64,000 nt of DNA from Marinobacterium jannaschii DSM 6295 (GTDB lineage: Bacteria > Pseudomonadota > Gammaproteobacteria > Pseudomonadales > Balneatricaceae): positions 78,563 through 142,562 of the forward strand of contig NZ_KK211065.1 in assembly GCF_000620085.1 (NCBI RefSeq), given 5' to 3'. A model generated the notes under the pieces. The model made no database searches and was not told the DNA's origin. It saw nothing but the letters and a program-made list of their open reading frames with translations. Each line of letters begins with the position of its first letter. The stretch's first letter is position 1. Shown here one piece after another: positions 18,394-30,256 of the stretch. The position numbers and the translations under genes are program-made.

Positions 18394-18399
18394 TATAAT
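18394..18399 (+). promoter_or_regulatory. Likely -10 box of the miaB operon
   Basis: Consensus TATAAT 45 bases before the miaB ATG. The -35 position (about 18371) reads TAGGCA, which is weak, so an activator may be needed. Confidence 0.5.
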
Positions 18400-18443
18400 G
18401 CGCGGTTTCCTTGAGCAACCCCTTTAGTAACCACAGGTGAGTA

Positions 18444-19793
18444 ATGGCGAAAAAGCTGTTTATCAAAACCCACGGCTGTCAGATGAACGAGTACGACTCT
18501 TCCCGTATGGCAGACCTGCTGGGTGAAAGTCACGAGTTAGAGCTGACCGACTCTGCTGAGGACGCTGATGTCCTGCTGCTTAACACCTGTTCGATCCGTG
18601 AGAAGGCTCAGGAAAAGGTATTTCACCAGCTTGGCCGCTGGCGCAAGCTGAAAGAGAAGAACCCTGATCTTAAAATCGGTGTCGGCGGCTGCGTTGCCAG
18701 TCAGGAAGGCGATGCCATCCTCGGCCGTGCGCCTTATGTCGATATGATCTTTGGCCCACAGACCCTGCACCGCCTGCCGGAGATGATTGACGAAACCCGG
18801 AACGGCTCCGTCGGCATCGTCGATGTATCCTTCCCGGAAATCGAGAAGTTTGATCACCTGCCGGCGCCGAAAGTGGAAGGTGCCGAAGCCTTCGTCTCGG
18901 TGATGGAAGGCTGTTCCAAATACTGTACTTTCTGCGTGGTGCCCTACACCCGTGGCGAAGAGGTCAGCCGTCCGCTGGATGACGTCATCACCGAGTGTGT
19001 CGAGCTGTCCGAACAGGGGGTACGCGAAGTCAATCTGCTGGGCCAGAACGTTAACGCCTATCGCGGTGCCACCCATGACGGCGATATCGCCGACCTGGCT
19101 GAGCTGATCCGCAACGTGGCCGCGATCGACGGTATCGACCGCATCCGCTTCACCACCAGTCACCCGGTAGAGTTTACCGACAGCCTGATCGAAGCCTACG
19201 CCGATGTACCGGAACTGGTCAGCTTCCTGCACCTGCCGGTACAGAGTGGTTCCGACCGCGTCCTGATGGCGATGAAGCGTGGCCACACCATACTGGAATA
19301 CAAGTCCAAGCTGCGCCGCCTGAAGAAAGTACGTCCCGATATCTGCTTCTCTTCCGACTTTATTATCGGCTTCCCGGGCGAAACTGACTTCGACTTCGAG
19401 CAGACCATGAACCTGATCGCCGAAGTAGAGATGGACCAGTCCTACAGCTTTATCTACAGCCGTCGCCCGGGCACGCCGGCCTCCGACCTGCCGGATGATG
19501 TCACTGAAGAGACCAAGAAGCAGCGCCTGTCGATCCTGCAGGAGCGCATCAACCAGCAGGCGATGCAGATCAGTCGCCGTATGGTGGACAGCACCCAGCG
19601 CATCCTGGTCAATGGCTACTCCAAGAAAGATCCGGGCATGCTCTCCGGCCGTACCGAGAACAATCGCGTGGTTAATTTCCGCTGCGATAACCCAGACCTG
19701 ATCGGCCATTTCGCCGATGTGAAGATCGTACAGGCCTATGCCAACTCCCTGCTCGGGGAACTGATCAGCTCCGAGCTGGATCAAATGCATTAA
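18444..19793 (+). CDS. miaB: tRNA-2-methylthio-N6-isopentenyladenosine-37 methylthiotransferase
   Basis: Radical SAM methylthiotransferase modifying A37 of tRNAs that read UNN codons. The N-terminal UPF0004 domain begins [20 protein letters not shown] and carries three cluster Cys (in GCQMN, LNTCSIR, GGCVA). The radical SAM motif [15 protein letters not shown] (CxxxCxxC) is central, and a C-terminal TRAM domain ends the 449-residue protein. AGGTGAG lies just upstream of the ATG. It heads an apparent operon miaB-ybeZ-ybeY-corC-lnt with gaps of at most 12 bases. Confidence 0.97.
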   Translation: MAKKLFIKTHGCQMNEYDSSRMADLLGESHELELTDSAEDADVLLLNTCSIREKAQEKVFHQLGRWRKLKEKNPDLKIGVGGCVASQEGDAILGRAPYVDMIFGPQTLHRLPEMIDETRNGSVGIVDVSFPEIEKFDHLPAPKVEGAEAFVSVMEGCSKYCTFCVVPYTRGEEVSRPLDDVITECVELSEQGVREVNLLGQNVNAYRGATHDGDIADLAELIRNVAAIDGIDRIRFTTSHPVEFTDSLIEAYADVPELVSFLHLPVQSGSDRVLMAMKRGHTILEYKSKLRRLKKVRPDICFSSDFIIGFPGETDFDFEQTMNLIAEVEMDQSYSFIYSRRPGTPASDLPDDVTEETKKQRLSILQERINQQAMQISRRMVDSTQRILVNGYSKKDPGMLSGRTENNRVVNFRCDNPDLIGHFADVKIVQAYANSLLGELISSELDQMH

Positions 19794-19802
19794 GCAGTCT
19801 TT

Positions 19803-20804
19803 ATGGACGGTAATTTGAATACAGCACAATCGATCAACCTGACCCTGGAACCGGACAACCCTGAATTCCTGTCCAACCTCTGCGGTCAGCTTGATGAACA
19901 TCTGAAACTTATCGAGCAACGTCTCAATATCGAGATCCGCAACCGCGGTAACAACTTTCAGCTACTGGGCAACCTGAATGTAATTCAGGTTGTCAGCAAC
20001 ATGCTTCAGGACCTCTATGGCGAAGCCAGTAACGGCCAGCTGCTGACCCCGGACCAGGTACATCTTTACCTGCAACAGTCCGGCGTAGAGCAGATGCAGC
20101 AGAGCGACGACTGCGACAAAGAGGTGGTGATCCGCACCAAGAAAGCGCTGATCAAACCACGTGGTCCGAACCAGCAGAAATATGTCCGCTCTATCCTGCG
20201 CCAGGATATCAACTTCGGCATCGGTCCGGCCGGTACCGGTAAGACCTATCTGGCAGTGGCCTGTGCCGTCGACGCCCTGGAACGGGAAGAGATCGAACGC
20301 ATCCTGCTGGTCCGCCCGGCGGTTGAAGCCGGCGAACGCCTCGGCTTCCTGCCCGGCGACCTGAGCCAGAAGGTCGACCCTTACCTGCGCCCGCTCTACG
20401 ACGCCCTCTATGAGATGCTGGGTTTCGAGCGCGTTGGCAAACTGATCGAGCGCAACGTAATCGAGGTTGCACCGCTGGCTTATATGCGTGGCCGTACCCT
20501 CAATAATGCCTTTGTTATCCTCGATGAGAGCCAGAACACCACCAAGGAACAGATGAAGATGTTCCTGACCCGCATTGGTTTTGGCTCCACGGCGGTTATC
20601 ACCGGTGACGTAACCCAGGTCGACCTGCCTAAGGGCACCTACTCCGGCCTGAAACACGCCATGCAGGTGCTGGACGGCGTCGAGGGGATCGGCTTTACCC
20701 ACTTCACGGCGAAAGACGTGGTACGCCACCCGCTGGTTCAGCATATAGTGCGCGCCTACGACCGCTTTGAGAATCTGGAACAGGCCGGAGACAAACAGCG
20801 TTGA
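19803..20804 (+). CDS. ybeZ: PhoH-like ATPase YbeZ
   Basis: Cytosolic PhoH-family P-loop ATPase, genetically linked to YbeY and rRNA maturation. Walker A is [11 protein letters not shown] and the DEAD-like Walker B region is [11 protein letters not shown], followed by [10 protein letters not shown]. An N-terminal KH-like region covers about residues 1-120. At 333 residues it is a typical length. It lies 9 bases after miaB, and its TGA overlaps the ybeY TTG start by three bases, so translation is coupled. The two products likely act together on ribosomes. Confidence 0.94.
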   Translation: MDGNLNTAQSINLTLEPDNPEFLSNLCGQLDEHLKLIEQRLNIEIRNRGNNFQLLGNLNVIQVVSNMLQDLYGEASNGQLLTPDQVHLYLQQSGVEQMQQSDDCDKEVVIRTKKALIKPRGPNQQKYVRSILRQDINFGIGPAGTGKTYLAVACAVDALEREEIERILLVRPAVEAGERLGFLPGDLSQKVDPYLRPLYDALYEMLGFERVGKLIERNVIEVAPLAYMRGRTLNNAFVILDESQNTTKEQMKMFLTRIGFGSTAVITGDVTQVDLPKGTYSGLKHAMQVLDGVEGIGFTHFTAKDVVRHPLVQHIVRAYDRFENLEQAGDKQR

Positions 20805-21259
20805 GTTATTTTGTCGAACTGCAGCAGGAGATTGAATCACCTGAACTGCCTACCGAAGCCCAGCTGAAAAGCTGGGTTGAGGCCGCTCTCAGCGGTCAGC
20901 GTGACAGCGCTGAGCTTTGCATCCGCATCGTCGACGAAGACGAGAGCCAGAGCCTCAACCATCAGTACCGCGGCAAAGATAAATCCACCAACGTACTCTC
21001 ATTCCCGTTTGAGCTGCCCGAAGGGGTGCCCGAGATGGATCTGCTGGGCGATCTGGTGGTCTGTGCGGCCGTGGTCGAGCGTGAAGCCGGTGAACAGGGT
21101 AAACCCCTGCACCACCACTGGGCGCATATGATCGTACATGGATGCTTGCATCTGCTGGGATACGATCATATAAATGACGAAGAAGCCGAAATCATGGAAT
21201 CGCTCGAGCGGAAAATTCTCGCCGGGCTGGATATCGAAGACCCCTATCAGGAACAGTAA
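20801..21259 (+). CDS. ybeY: Endoribonuclease YbeY
   Basis: Zinc-dependent single-strand endoribonuclease for 16S rRNA 3'-end maturation and 70S quality control. The metal motif [11 protein letters not shown] (Hx3Hx5H) is intact near residues 115-125, preceded by the conserved STNVLSFPF and LLGDLVV. The 152 residues match E. coli (155). The start is TTG at 20801, overlapping the ybeZ stop; no in-frame ATG fits the conserved N-terminus, so this uncommon start is likely real and may lower its translation relative to ybeZ. Confidence 0.96.
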   Translation: MSYFVELQQEIESPELPTEAQLKSWVEAALSGQRDSAELCIRIVDEDESQSLNHQYRGKDKSTNVLSFPFELPEGVPEMDLLGDLVVCAAVVEREAGEQGKPLHHHWAHMIVHGCLHLLGYDHINDEEAEIMESLERKILAGLDIEDPYQEQ

Positions 21260-21270
21260 CAGAGGACACA

Positions 21271-22110
21271 ATGAGCGAAGATCGATCGGGACAACCGCGA
21301 AGTTGGTTGGGCAAACTTGCCCAGGCATTCACAGATGAACCCCGCACCCGGGACGACCTGCTAAGCGAAATCCGCGAAGCAGCCGATGAAAACCTGCTGG
21401 ACAACGAGGCACTGGGCATCATAGAAGGTGCCATGCTGGTATCAGACAAGCAGGTCCGGGACGTAATGATCCCCCGCTCTCAGATGGTTGTTGTCGAGGC
21501 CGACCTGACTCCCCGTGAGTTTCTGCCGGTGATTATCTCCAGCGCCCACTCCCGCTTTCCGGTCATCGGCGAGACACCGGACGAAGTCCTCGGTGTGTTG
21601 CTGGCCAAGGATCTGCTGCCGCTGATCCTCGAAGGCAACCTGGAAAATTTCGATATCCGTCAATGTCTGCGCAAGCCAACGGTCATCCCTGAATCCAAGC
21701 GCCTGAACGTCCTGTTACAGGAATTCCGCACCAACCGTAATCATATGGCCATCGTTGTCGACGAATATGGTGGCGTTGCCGGGTTGATTACCATTGAGGA
21801 CGTGCTGGAACAGATCGTTGGTGAGATCGAAGATGAGCACGATATCGAAGAGGATGACGGCAATATTAAACCCTTCGATGACAACAGTTTTATCGTCAAA
21901 GCCCTCACCGAGATCGAAGATTTCAACGACTTCTTCGATGCCAGCTTTGCGGATGACGAGTTTGACACCCTCGGCGGCATCGTCACCCAGAAATTTGGTC
22001 ATCTGCCGCAGAAAGATGAAACCGTCCAGATCGACAGTTTCACCTTCAAGGTCCTGTCGGCCGATAACCGACGTATCCGCCTGTTGCAGGTTACCCGTAA
22101 GAGCAACTGA
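21271..22110 (+). CDS. ybeX: CorC/YbeX family CBS-domain protein
   Basis: Cytosolic protein of the CorC/YbeX family, annotated for Mg/Co efflux and, in E. coli, ribosome metabolism. Two CBS domains (about residues 60-190, with VRDVMIPRSQM and MAIVVDEYGGVAGLITIEDVLEQIVGEI) are followed by an acidic linker and a CorC_HlyC FAD-binding-like C-terminal domain. No membrane domain is present. AGAGGA precedes the ATG. It sits between ybeY and lnt, the same order as in E. coli. CBS pairs usually bind adenosyl ligands. Confidence 0.94.
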   Translation: MSEDRSGQPRSWLGKLAQAFTDEPRTRDDLLSEIREAADENLLDNEALGIIEGAMLVSDKQVRDVMIPRSQMVVVEADLTPREFLPVIISSAHSRFPVIGETPDEVLGVLLAKDLLPLILEGNLENFDIRQCLRKPTVIPESKRLNVLLQEFRTNRNHMAIVVDEYGGVAGLITIEDVLEQIVGEIEDEHDIEEDDGNIKPFDDNSFIVKALTEIEDFNDFFDASFADDEFDTLGGIVTQKFGHLPQKDETVQIDSFTFKVLSADNRRIRLLQVTRKSN

Positions 22111-22122
22111 TTCAGATAACAG

Positions 22123-23610
22123 ATGCTGGCACTGATAGCAGCCGCACTGGCAGGGATGCTCGTCACCCCTGCCCTGGCCCCCTTTAACTATGTCTGGCTG
22201 GCGCCCCTGGCGCCGGCCGTTTTGTTTTTGCTGCTGAGAAATGCCTCGCCCCGCCAGGCATGGTGGCGTAGCTGGGCCTTTGGCAGCGGCCTGTTTGGTG
22301 CCGGTACCAGCTGGATCTATGTCAGCATGGTGGAGCACAGCGCCACGCCGCAGGTCCTTGCCATCGGGATGACCGCTCTGTTTGTCATTGCCATGGGACT
22401 GTTTGTCGCCCTGCCTGGCTGGATCTGGCGGCGCTGGCTGGCTGGCCGGTTTGCGGCGCTGTCGTTTATCGGCCTCTGGTTTATGACCGAATGGCTGCGC
22501 AGCTGGGTCTTTACCGGCTTCCCCTGGCTTTACCTGGGATATGCCACACTGGATACCCCGCTGGCGGCCTGGCTGCCGATCGGCGGCGTCTGGCTGGGCA
22601 GCCTGATCATGGCCCTGGCCGGGGTCGCCATCGCCAAACTCCTGGTCGGCCGCAACCTGAGCCAGCGCCTGGCGCCGGCCCTGCTACTGGTTATCACTAC
22701 CCTCGCCACTTTCTACCTCCCGACACAGTGGACCCGCGCCGAAGGTGAACCGATCCGCGTTGCACTGGTTCAGGCTGACATCGCTCAGGAAATAAAGTGG
22801 AAGCGCACCCGGCTGGAAGAGATCCTGCAGCGCTATATGGACCTGTCCGGTGAAGCCGGCAATGCGGAATTGCTGATCTGGCCGGAAACAGCCATACCGA
22901 CCTTCTATTCCATCGCCCTGCCTCAGCTCGGCCCTTACCTGGATCAGCTGGAAGAGCAACAACGCACCCTGATCAGCGGTATACCCACCGCCCGACTTGA
23001 TCCGGATGACGGCAACGACTACCTCTATCACAACAGTATCGCGGTACTCAGTGGCGGCCTCGGGGTCTACCACAAACAACGCCTGGTGCCCTTTGGTGAA
23101 TACGTGCCGATGGAAAGCCAGCTGCGCGGTCTGATCGACTTCTTTAACCTGCCGATGTCCAGCTTCAGCCTGCCGCAGGGTGAGCAGGAACTGCTGAACT
23201 TTCATGGCCGCAGGATTGCGGCCAGCGTTTGCTACGAGATCGCCTATCCGGAGCTGATCCGGGAGAGCGCCGTCCGCGCCAACCTGCTGCTAACGGTCTC
23301 CAACGACACCTGGTTCGGCAACTCCATCGCGCCGGATCAGCATATGCAGATCGCCCGGGTCCGGGCGCTGGAAAACGGACGCTGGCTGATTCGCGCCACC
23401 AATAATGGCATCAGCGGACTGGTCAATCCTCAGGGGGATATTGTCGCCGTAGCAGAGCGCTTTCAGCAGGCGGTGCTGAGCGGCGAAGTGCAGTCGATGC
23501 AGGGTGCAACTCCCTACCAGCGCTGGGGCCAGCTGCCCGCTCTGCTGCTGGCCCTGCTGCTGTTACTGGCAGGAGGGGTGCCGCGCCGACAGTCCCGCCT
23601 CTATCGCTGA
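22123..23610 (+). CDS. lnt: Apolipoprotein N-acyltransferase
   Basis: Inner-membrane enzyme that adds the third acyl chain to the N-terminal Cys of lipoproteins. About six N-terminal membrane segments (residues 1-200) precede a nitrilase-fold periplasmic domain. The Glu-Lys-Cys triad is visible in IWPETAIPT (Glu), YHKQRLVPFGEYVP (Lys) and AASVCYEIAYPE (Cys). A final hydrophobic helix lies near residue 475. The length of 495 residues is usual (E. coli 512). It follows ybeX by 12 bases. Its products in this window include LptE, RlpA and the cytochrome-like lipoprotein. Confidence 0.96.
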   Translation: MLALIAAALAGMLVTPALAPFNYVWLAPLAPAVLFLLLRNASPRQAWWRSWAFGSGLFGAGTSWIYVSMVEHSATPQVLAIGMTALFVIAMGLFVALPGWIWRRWLAGRFAALSFIGLWFMTEWLRSWVFTGFPWLYLGYATLDTPLAAWLPIGGVWLGSLIMALAGVAIAKLLVGRNLSQRLAPALLLVITTLATFYLPTQWTRAEGEPIRVALVQADIAQEIKWKRTRLEEILQRYMDLSGEAGNAELLIWPETAIPTFYSIALPQLGPYLDQLEEQQRTLISGIPTARLDPDDGNDYLYHNSIAVLSGGLGVYHKQRLVPFGEYVPMESQLRGLIDFFNLPMSSFSLPQGEQELLNFHGRRIAASVCYEIAYPELIRESAVRANLLLTVSNDTWFGNSIAPDQHMQIARVRALENGRWLIRATNNGISGLVNPQGDIVAVAERFQQAVLSGEVQSMQGATPYQRWGQLPALLLALLLLLAGGVPRRQSRLYR

Positions 23611-23664
23611 CACCGCTGGCTGGCCCTGCCTCTTCAAAACCGGAGAAACAACGGGCAGGGCCGG

Positions 23665-24048
23665 TTACCAGTAAAGTCCGGCGTATTCATCCAGATAACC
23701 GTCGCGAATCACCTCGGTCAGGCGGTCCCCTTCGACAAACTTACCGACACAAACCTCAAAATGCTCACCACTGGCATAATGAACCGTCAGGCTGAAGCCC
23801 ATACCCGGGCGATGGTTCAGGCCCAGGGTGCGCTTCTCTCCGGGAGCGATCTGCAGTGCACTGATCAGCTCTTCGGTATTGCTGTTGCCGTGCTTAATAT
23901 CGACCCGCGTCAGCAACTGCCGGGACTCATTGACCAGTTGCACCATCATTAACTGTGCCGGTACCGGCCGGCTCTGCAGCAGCGCTGTAATGCTCAGGCA
24001 CAGCAGCAGGCTGAGCAGAACCCAGCCGGCACAGGCTTTCTGCGACAC
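23665..24048 (-). CDS. Exported or membrane-anchored small protein, unknown function
   Basis: A 127-residue protein with an N-terminal hydrophobic segment (about residues 8-25, Leu-rich) that is either a signal peptide or anchor. The mature part predicts mostly beta strand (LMMVQLVNESRQLLTRVDIKHG, then FSLTVHYASGEHFEVCVG), suggesting a small beta-sandwich in the periplasm. I recognise no family. The start is GTG at 24048, three bases after the ybeL-like stop, so the two are likely cotranscribed. It converges on lnt. Confidence 0.7.
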   Translation of the reverse strand: MSQKACAGWVLLSLLLCLSITALLQSRPVPAQLMMVQLVNESRQLLTRVDIKHGNSNTEELISALQIAPGEKRTLGLNHRPGMGFSLTVHYASGEHFEVCVGKFVEGDRLTEVIRDGYLDEYAGLYW

Positions 24049-24051
24049 CGC

Positions 24052-24591
24052 CTAGACCTCTGGCGGAGTCCACTCCGCACTGACGCGGCGGAAATAGCGA
24101 CCGCCACACTGGGCACAGCTGCGCAGGATCTCTGTTTCCATCAGCACCGTGGACGCACCGCACTCCAGGCACTCCAGTGTCCCGGCGGTGGCAACCTCGC
24201 CCTCAATATACTGATCTTCGGTATGATCAAGCTGCTCGCGCAGGGTCTCCTGCTCGATCCGGGTGCGGTCGGCCAGATCCGTCAGCAACCCCGCCAGCCG
24301 CTGCTCCAGCGCATTGAGGTCAAATTTCAGGAAGGCGGCCACACCCTCACCGGTTTCGTGGGCATAGTGCCCCAGCCGGCGCAGGTCCCGTTTGACATAG
24401 GCACTAAGCAGTCCGACCTCATCGCGGGTCATCTCCTCGGCGGTCAGTTCGACCTCAACAGCCTCCTCGATCTTGTCCTGAAGGTAGTCCCATGATTTAT
24501 ATTCCGCCTGCTTCAGATTGTCCCGCAGGCGCTGCATTACGCGATCGAATGCGGCTTTCATATCGGGTTTTTCTGGCTTCTGCGTACTCAT
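24052..24591 (-). CDS. ybeL: Zinc-ribbon protein YbeL (DUF1451)
   Basis: Small cytosolic protein with an alpha-helical N-terminal region (about residues 1-125, rich in Glu/Arg/Lys, probable coiled coil) and a C-terminal zinc ribbon formed by CLEC and CAQC pairs about 20 residues apart. It matches the DUF1451/YbeL family, which neighbours leuS in E. coli, as here. Function is unknown. It is divergent from leuS across 145 bases. Confidence 0.88.
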   Translation of the reverse strand: MSTQKPEKPDMKAAFDRVMQRLRDNLKQAEYKSWDYLQDKIEEAVEVELTAEEMTRDEVGLLSAYVKRDLRRLGHYAHETGEGVAAFLKFDLNALEQRLAGLLTDLADRTRIEQETLREQLDHTEDQYIEGEVATAGTLECLECGASTVLMETEILRSCAQCGGRYFRRVSAEWTPPEV

Positions 24592-24619
24592 ATTCCTCTC
24601 CTGAGCTGCGGTTCCTCTG

Positions 24620-24646
24620 TTGACAGTTCCGCTTATATTGTATGCT
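24620..24646 (+). promoter_or_regulatory. Probable leuS promoter
   Basis: A consensus -35 TTGACA at 24620-24625 with TATGCT at 24641-24646 (15-base spacer) or TGCTAT at 24643 (17-base spacer) as -10. Transcription would begin near 24653, leaving a leader of about 84 bases before leuS. Confidence 0.55.
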
Positions 24647-24680
24647 ATGCACCATACTGCAAACTTTCCAATGAACCCTT

Positions 24681-27328
<2,648 letters not shown>

Positions 27329-27340
27329 GGGGAGCCTCTA

Positions 27341-27847
27341 ATGACCGCCTGGTTGAAATCCCGGACAGTGGCCGCGTTTACGCTGCTGCTGTCGATATCA
27401 CTGTTATCGGCCTGTGGCTTTCACCTGCGCGGCATTTACGAGGTGCCGGAAGAGATGCGTCAGCTGAGCCTGAAAACAGGCACCGCTGACCCGGCCCTGG
27501 TGCGCAGCCTGGAGCGGGCCCTGCGTCAGAGTGGCATAGCCATTCAGCAGGATTCGGGCTATCAGCTGACCATCCTCAGCGCACAACAGAGCCGAAACTC
27601 CCTGACCCTGAACAGCAGTGCCCAAGTCGACGAGTACGAACTCAAGCTGGATGTGGAGTTCGAGGTCTATAACCTGATTCAGGATGTGAAAGACCGCCGT
27701 CTGCTGCAGGCCGAACGGATCTACAGCTACGATACCAACGATGCCACTGCCGGTGACGAGCAGGAGATTCAGTTGCGCGAGGATATGCGTCAGTCCGTTG
27801 CCCAGCAGATCATCCGCCATTACCTGAGTCTGGCACCACGTCAATGA
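27341..27847 (+). CDS. lptE: LPS-assembly lipoprotein LptE
   Basis: Outer-membrane lipoprotein that plugs LptD and helps insert lipopolysaccharide. The signal peptide ends with lipobox LSAC and the mature protein starts CGFHLRGIYEVP, the family's hallmark. At 168 residues it is close to E. coli LptE (193). GGGGAG precedes the ATG; it follows leuS by 12 bases and overlaps holA by 4 (ATGA). Gene position between leuS and holA is universal in this group. Confidence 0.94.
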   Translation: MTAWLKSRTVAAFTLLLSISLLSACGFHLRGIYEVPEEMRQLSLKTGTADPALVRSLERALRQSGIAIQQDSGYQLTILSAQQSRNSLTLNSSAQVDEYELKLDVEFEVYNLIQDVKDRRLLQAERIYSYDTNDATAGDEQEIQLREDMRQSVAQQIIRHYLSLAPRQ

Positions 27848-28869
27848 AGCTGCGTCAGGATCAACTGGCCAGTCGTCTGAACAGCAACGTCGCCCCGGTC
27901 TATCTGATCTGTGGCGACGAACCGCTGCTCTCGGAAGAGAGCAGCGACACGCTGCGCCACCATTTTCAGAAACAGGGCTTCACTGAACGTGAAGTACTGC
28001 ATGTCGAAAGCGGCTTTAAGTGGGAATACCTGCTGGAGTGCGCCAATGCCCTATCGCTGTTTGCCGAACGTAAGATCATCGAACTGCGTCTGGGTAGCCA
28101 GAAACTGAACAAGCAGTCCAGCGAGATCCTGCGGGAATACCTGAGTAATCCCGGGCCGGACAATGTCCTGCTGATTATCGCCGGCAAGCTGGATGCGGCC
28201 GCCAAAAAAAGCGCCTGGTTTAAAGCGATCGACAAGGAAGGTGTGATTGTCGAAATCTGGCCGGTGGAAGCCGACCAGCTGGCCCAGTGGATTCGCCAGC
28301 GCGCCGCCCAGCTGGGCTTACAGATGGATAACTCCGCAGTGCAGCTGCTATGTGACCGCATTGAAGGTAACCTTCTGGCGGCCAAACAGGAGCTGGCAAA
28401 ACTGCAGCTGCTGTTCGGCAATCAGCCGCTGGACGCTGAGACCGTGATGGACGCAGTCTCAGACAGCTCCCGCTACGATATCTACGGCCTGACGGACGCG
28501 GCGCTGCAGGGCAATGCCGGACGCTGCAACAAGATCCTACAGGTGCTGAAACAGGACGGTACCGAACCGCCGATAGTGCTCTGGGCACTGAGCCGTGAAA
28601 TACGCGCGTTGATCGCCGTACAGCAGGGCCTCAGCCAGGGCATGCAATACGATACGCTCTGCCAGCGCGAGAAGATCTGGGGTAAGCGCAAGAACCTGGT
28701 GCGCCGGGCTGCACAGAAACTACCGACAACCGCACTGTCACAGCTGCTCGGCCGCTGCGGGGAAATCGATAAGACTATCAAGGGCGCAGCGATCGGTGAT
28801 CCCTGGCTGCTACTGAGCGAAGTCATACTCGGCCTCTGCGGCATCAGGCTGGCGCTGGCGACACACTGA
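27844..28869 (+). CDS. holA: DNA polymerase III delta subunit
   Basis: Clamp-loader wrench that opens the beta ring. The family start is visible in VAPVYLICGDEPLLSEESSDTLR, and the AAA-like fold lacks a functional Walker A as expected for delta. The 341 residues match E. coli (343). It is coupled to lptE by an ATGA overlap. The candidate psi subunit of the same complex is at 10486-11367. Confidence 0.93.
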   Translation: MKLRQDQLASRLNSNVAPVYLICGDEPLLSEESSDTLRHHFQKQGFTEREVLHVESGFKWEYLLECANALSLFAERKIIELRLGSQKLNKQSSEILREYLSNPGPDNVLLIIAGKLDAAAKKSAWFKAIDKEGVIVEIWPVEADQLAQWIRQRAAQLGLQMDNSAVQLLCDRIEGNLLAAKQELAKLQLLFGNQPLDAETVMDAVSDSSRYDIYGLTDAALQGNAGRCNKILQVLKQDGTEPPIVLWALSREIRALIAVQQGLSQGMQYDTLCQREKIWGKRKNLVRRAAQKLPTTALSQLLGRCGEIDKTIKGAAIGDPWLLLSEVILGLCGIRLALATH

Positions 28870-28935
28870 TTGGCGATTTTTTGATCAAGCGTGTAAAATC
28901 TCGCCTTTGTACTGAGCACTGAGGTCTGACACATC

Positions 28936-29292
28936 GTGTGGCGTTATATCCAGACATCGCTGATTTTCAGCCTTGCACTGATAGCTGGCTGTGGTGAGAA
29001 ATCGCCTCAGTATATGTTCAGTGGCGATGAGCTGTACGGATACTATTGCCTGGAGTGTCATCAGAGCCGAGGCCCGGGCGCCCGCCTGGAAAACAGAGAT
29101 CACAGCCAGCCTCCACTGGAAGCACATGAGCTGTTCGTACTGATCAAGTACGGCTATCACCAGCGGCATAAAAACCTGCCCAGCTTTCCTGAGTTGTCGC
29201 CCCGGCAAACGGACCGGTTGGCTGAATATGTGCTCCAGCTGCAACAATCCACAGCCCCGAAACAGCTCGCTGACGCTGGCATCACTGAATAA
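28936..29292 (+). CDS. Cytochrome c-like lipoprotein
   Basis: A 118-residue predicted lipoprotein: signal segment with lipobox IAGC (Cys19), then a single haem motif CLECH at residues 38-42. The C-terminal half has the class I cytochrome c pattern KNLPSFPELSPRQTDRLAEYVLQLQ, but the Met normally before Pro (MPxF) is replaced by Leu. The sixth haem ligand may therefore be a His in YHQRH, or the site may be open. The start is GTG 28936. It stands 66 bases after holA with a possible TTGGCG/TAAAAT promoter at 28870-28899. Electron partner unknown; it would face the periplasm. Confidence 0.75.
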   Translation: MWRYIQTSLIFSLALIAGCGEKSPQYMFSGDELYGYYCLECHQSRGPGARLENRDHSQPPLEAHELFVLIKYGYHQRHKNLPSFPELSPRQTDRLAEYVLQLQQSTAPKQLADAGITE

Positions 29293-29303
29293 CTGTTTTC
29301 CAC

Positions 29304-29370
29304 AAGTTGGTAAGTTCACCGAGAGATGGCTTACAGGACATTGCCCCGTTTCAGATAAATTTACCAACTT
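29304..29370. repeat. Inverted repeat with 47-base spacer
   Basis: AAGTTGGTAA at 29304-29313 and its exact complement TTACCAACTT at 29361-29370. It may fold in RNA or mark a protein-binding or element-derived sequence. The first arm abuts a TTTTCCACA word at 29296-29304. Confidence 0.6.
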
Positions 29371-29640
29371 ACTGTTTTAGCTAAATAATTAAAGATTACC
29401 CACATCGATTTCCGACGAAATACTGGACTCAATCCCTCTTACTCTTACTGTGCATAATCCATTCAATCCACATAGCAGTCCACAATGGCGGAGATTGGAT
29501 CAGCAGGCCATCCGATGCCCGGAAATAGATTGAAAAATTGCTATACAGCCAGCGGTCAAAAAACAACCACAATACTGAAAGCCTTTAGTGGCGGGGCCTG
29601 CGGGGTAGTTAAAGCAGATTACTACGATATTACAAACAGA

Positions 29641-29665
29641 GTTTTCCACAGATTATGTGGAAAAC
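29641..29665. repeat. Palindrome GTTTTCCACA/TGTGGAAAAC, 3' of osmC
   Basis: Ten-base perfect arms separated by GATTA. Each arm includes TTTTCCACA, one base from the DnaA consensus TTATCCACA. It is also 20 bases past the osmC stop, so it could be a weak transcription terminator. Confidence 0.6.
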
Positions 29666-29717
29666 TCCGGATTACCTTTACAGGCTAGCTCAGACTGTGA
29701 ATAACCGCTGTGGATAG
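29642..29717. promoter_or_regulatory. Cluster of DnaA-box-like 9-mers
   Basis: TTTTCCACA (29642-29650), its complement (29656-29664), the complement of TTATTCACA (29696-29704, a match to TTATNCACA) and the complement of CTATCCACA (29709-29717) lie within 76 bases; one more TTTTCCACA is at 29296. The last two are inside the osmC 3' end. Function as a DnaA-binding site is inference. Confidence 0.35.
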
Positions 29718-30122
29718 CTTGATATTGTCGTGCAGAGGACAACGCAGACAAACTTCATCCAAAAACTCAGCCTGTGCTTCCGCTGACAGATCACAGTCGA
29801 TGGATGCAGTTACCCTGATCTCCTGAAAACCGGCGCGGTTTGGGGTTGCCTTCCCCAACAGGCCAGCCGGATCGAGGTCACCGCTCACAGTCACCTGCAT
29901 AGCCCGCAGATCGATCTTCTGCTGACTTGCTGCTATACGGGCAATGCTGGCAATACAGCCACCCAGGGAAAACAGGAAGTACTCCAGTGGCGTCGGCCCT
30001 TCATTAGTACCTCCGCCCGCCGTCGGCTGATCGATCGCCACTTGATGGTCACGGATATCGGCATGAATGGCATAGCCCGCGCCCATAGTGGCGGTAACAG
30101 AGATCGTTTTATTTGCAGCCAT
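29685..30122 (-). CDS. OsmC family protein
   Basis: Small homodimeric Ohr/OsmC-fold protein of 145 residues, probably reducing organic or lipid hydroperoxides via two Cys. The first is in FSLGGCIASIARI (about residue 56), the second in DEVCLRCPLHDNIK (about 120); note that the second has a CxxC pair. The substrate pocket Arg region common to OsmC is not obvious, and it resembles the YhfA-like/SACOL subgroup more than classical OsmC. It stands where lipA would be in pseudomonads. An AT-rich 134-base upstream region may hold its promoter. Confidence 0.82.
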   Translation of the reverse strand: MAANKTISVTATMGAGYAIHADIRDHQVAIDQPTAGGGTNEGPTPLEYFLFSLGGCIASIARIAASQQKIDLRAMQVTVSGDLDPAGLLGKATPNRAGFQEIRVTASIDCDLSAEAQAEFLDEVCLRCPLHDNIKLSTAVIHSLS

Positions 30123-30200
30123 GTATAGCTCCTGTAGAGGACTCAGATAAATAATTAATAATCTCTAATTTATATTTTACTAATATAAACAGCAATTAAA

Positions 30201-30221
30201 AAGGAACCATTACAGTTCCTT
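30201..30221 (-). terminator. Rho-independent terminator after lipB
   Basis: On the minus strand AAGGAAC, a 7-base loop, then GTTCCTT followed by TTTAATTG. It ends the dat-ybeD-lipB transcript 36 bases past the lipB stop. Confidence 0.65.
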
Positions 30222-30256
30222 AGTTCATCAGCTCGGGTCCTCTAACGGAGCGGCAG

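Larger units (their letters stand above)
29293..29684. other. AT-rich intergenic region with inverted repeats
   Basis: About 390 bases without a convincing gene between a rightward cytochrome gene and leftward osmC. It contains a 10-bp inverted repeat with long spacing, a 10-bp palindrome and several words close to the DnaA box. A 67-codon ORF inside it (29485-29688) has no recognisable product, lacks a good ribosome-binding site, and I do not call it. Confidence 0.5.

Noticed and set aside
29485-29688. 67-codon ORF in the gap upstream of osmC
   Set aside because: No SD, crosses the palindrome at 29641, and no conserved features.
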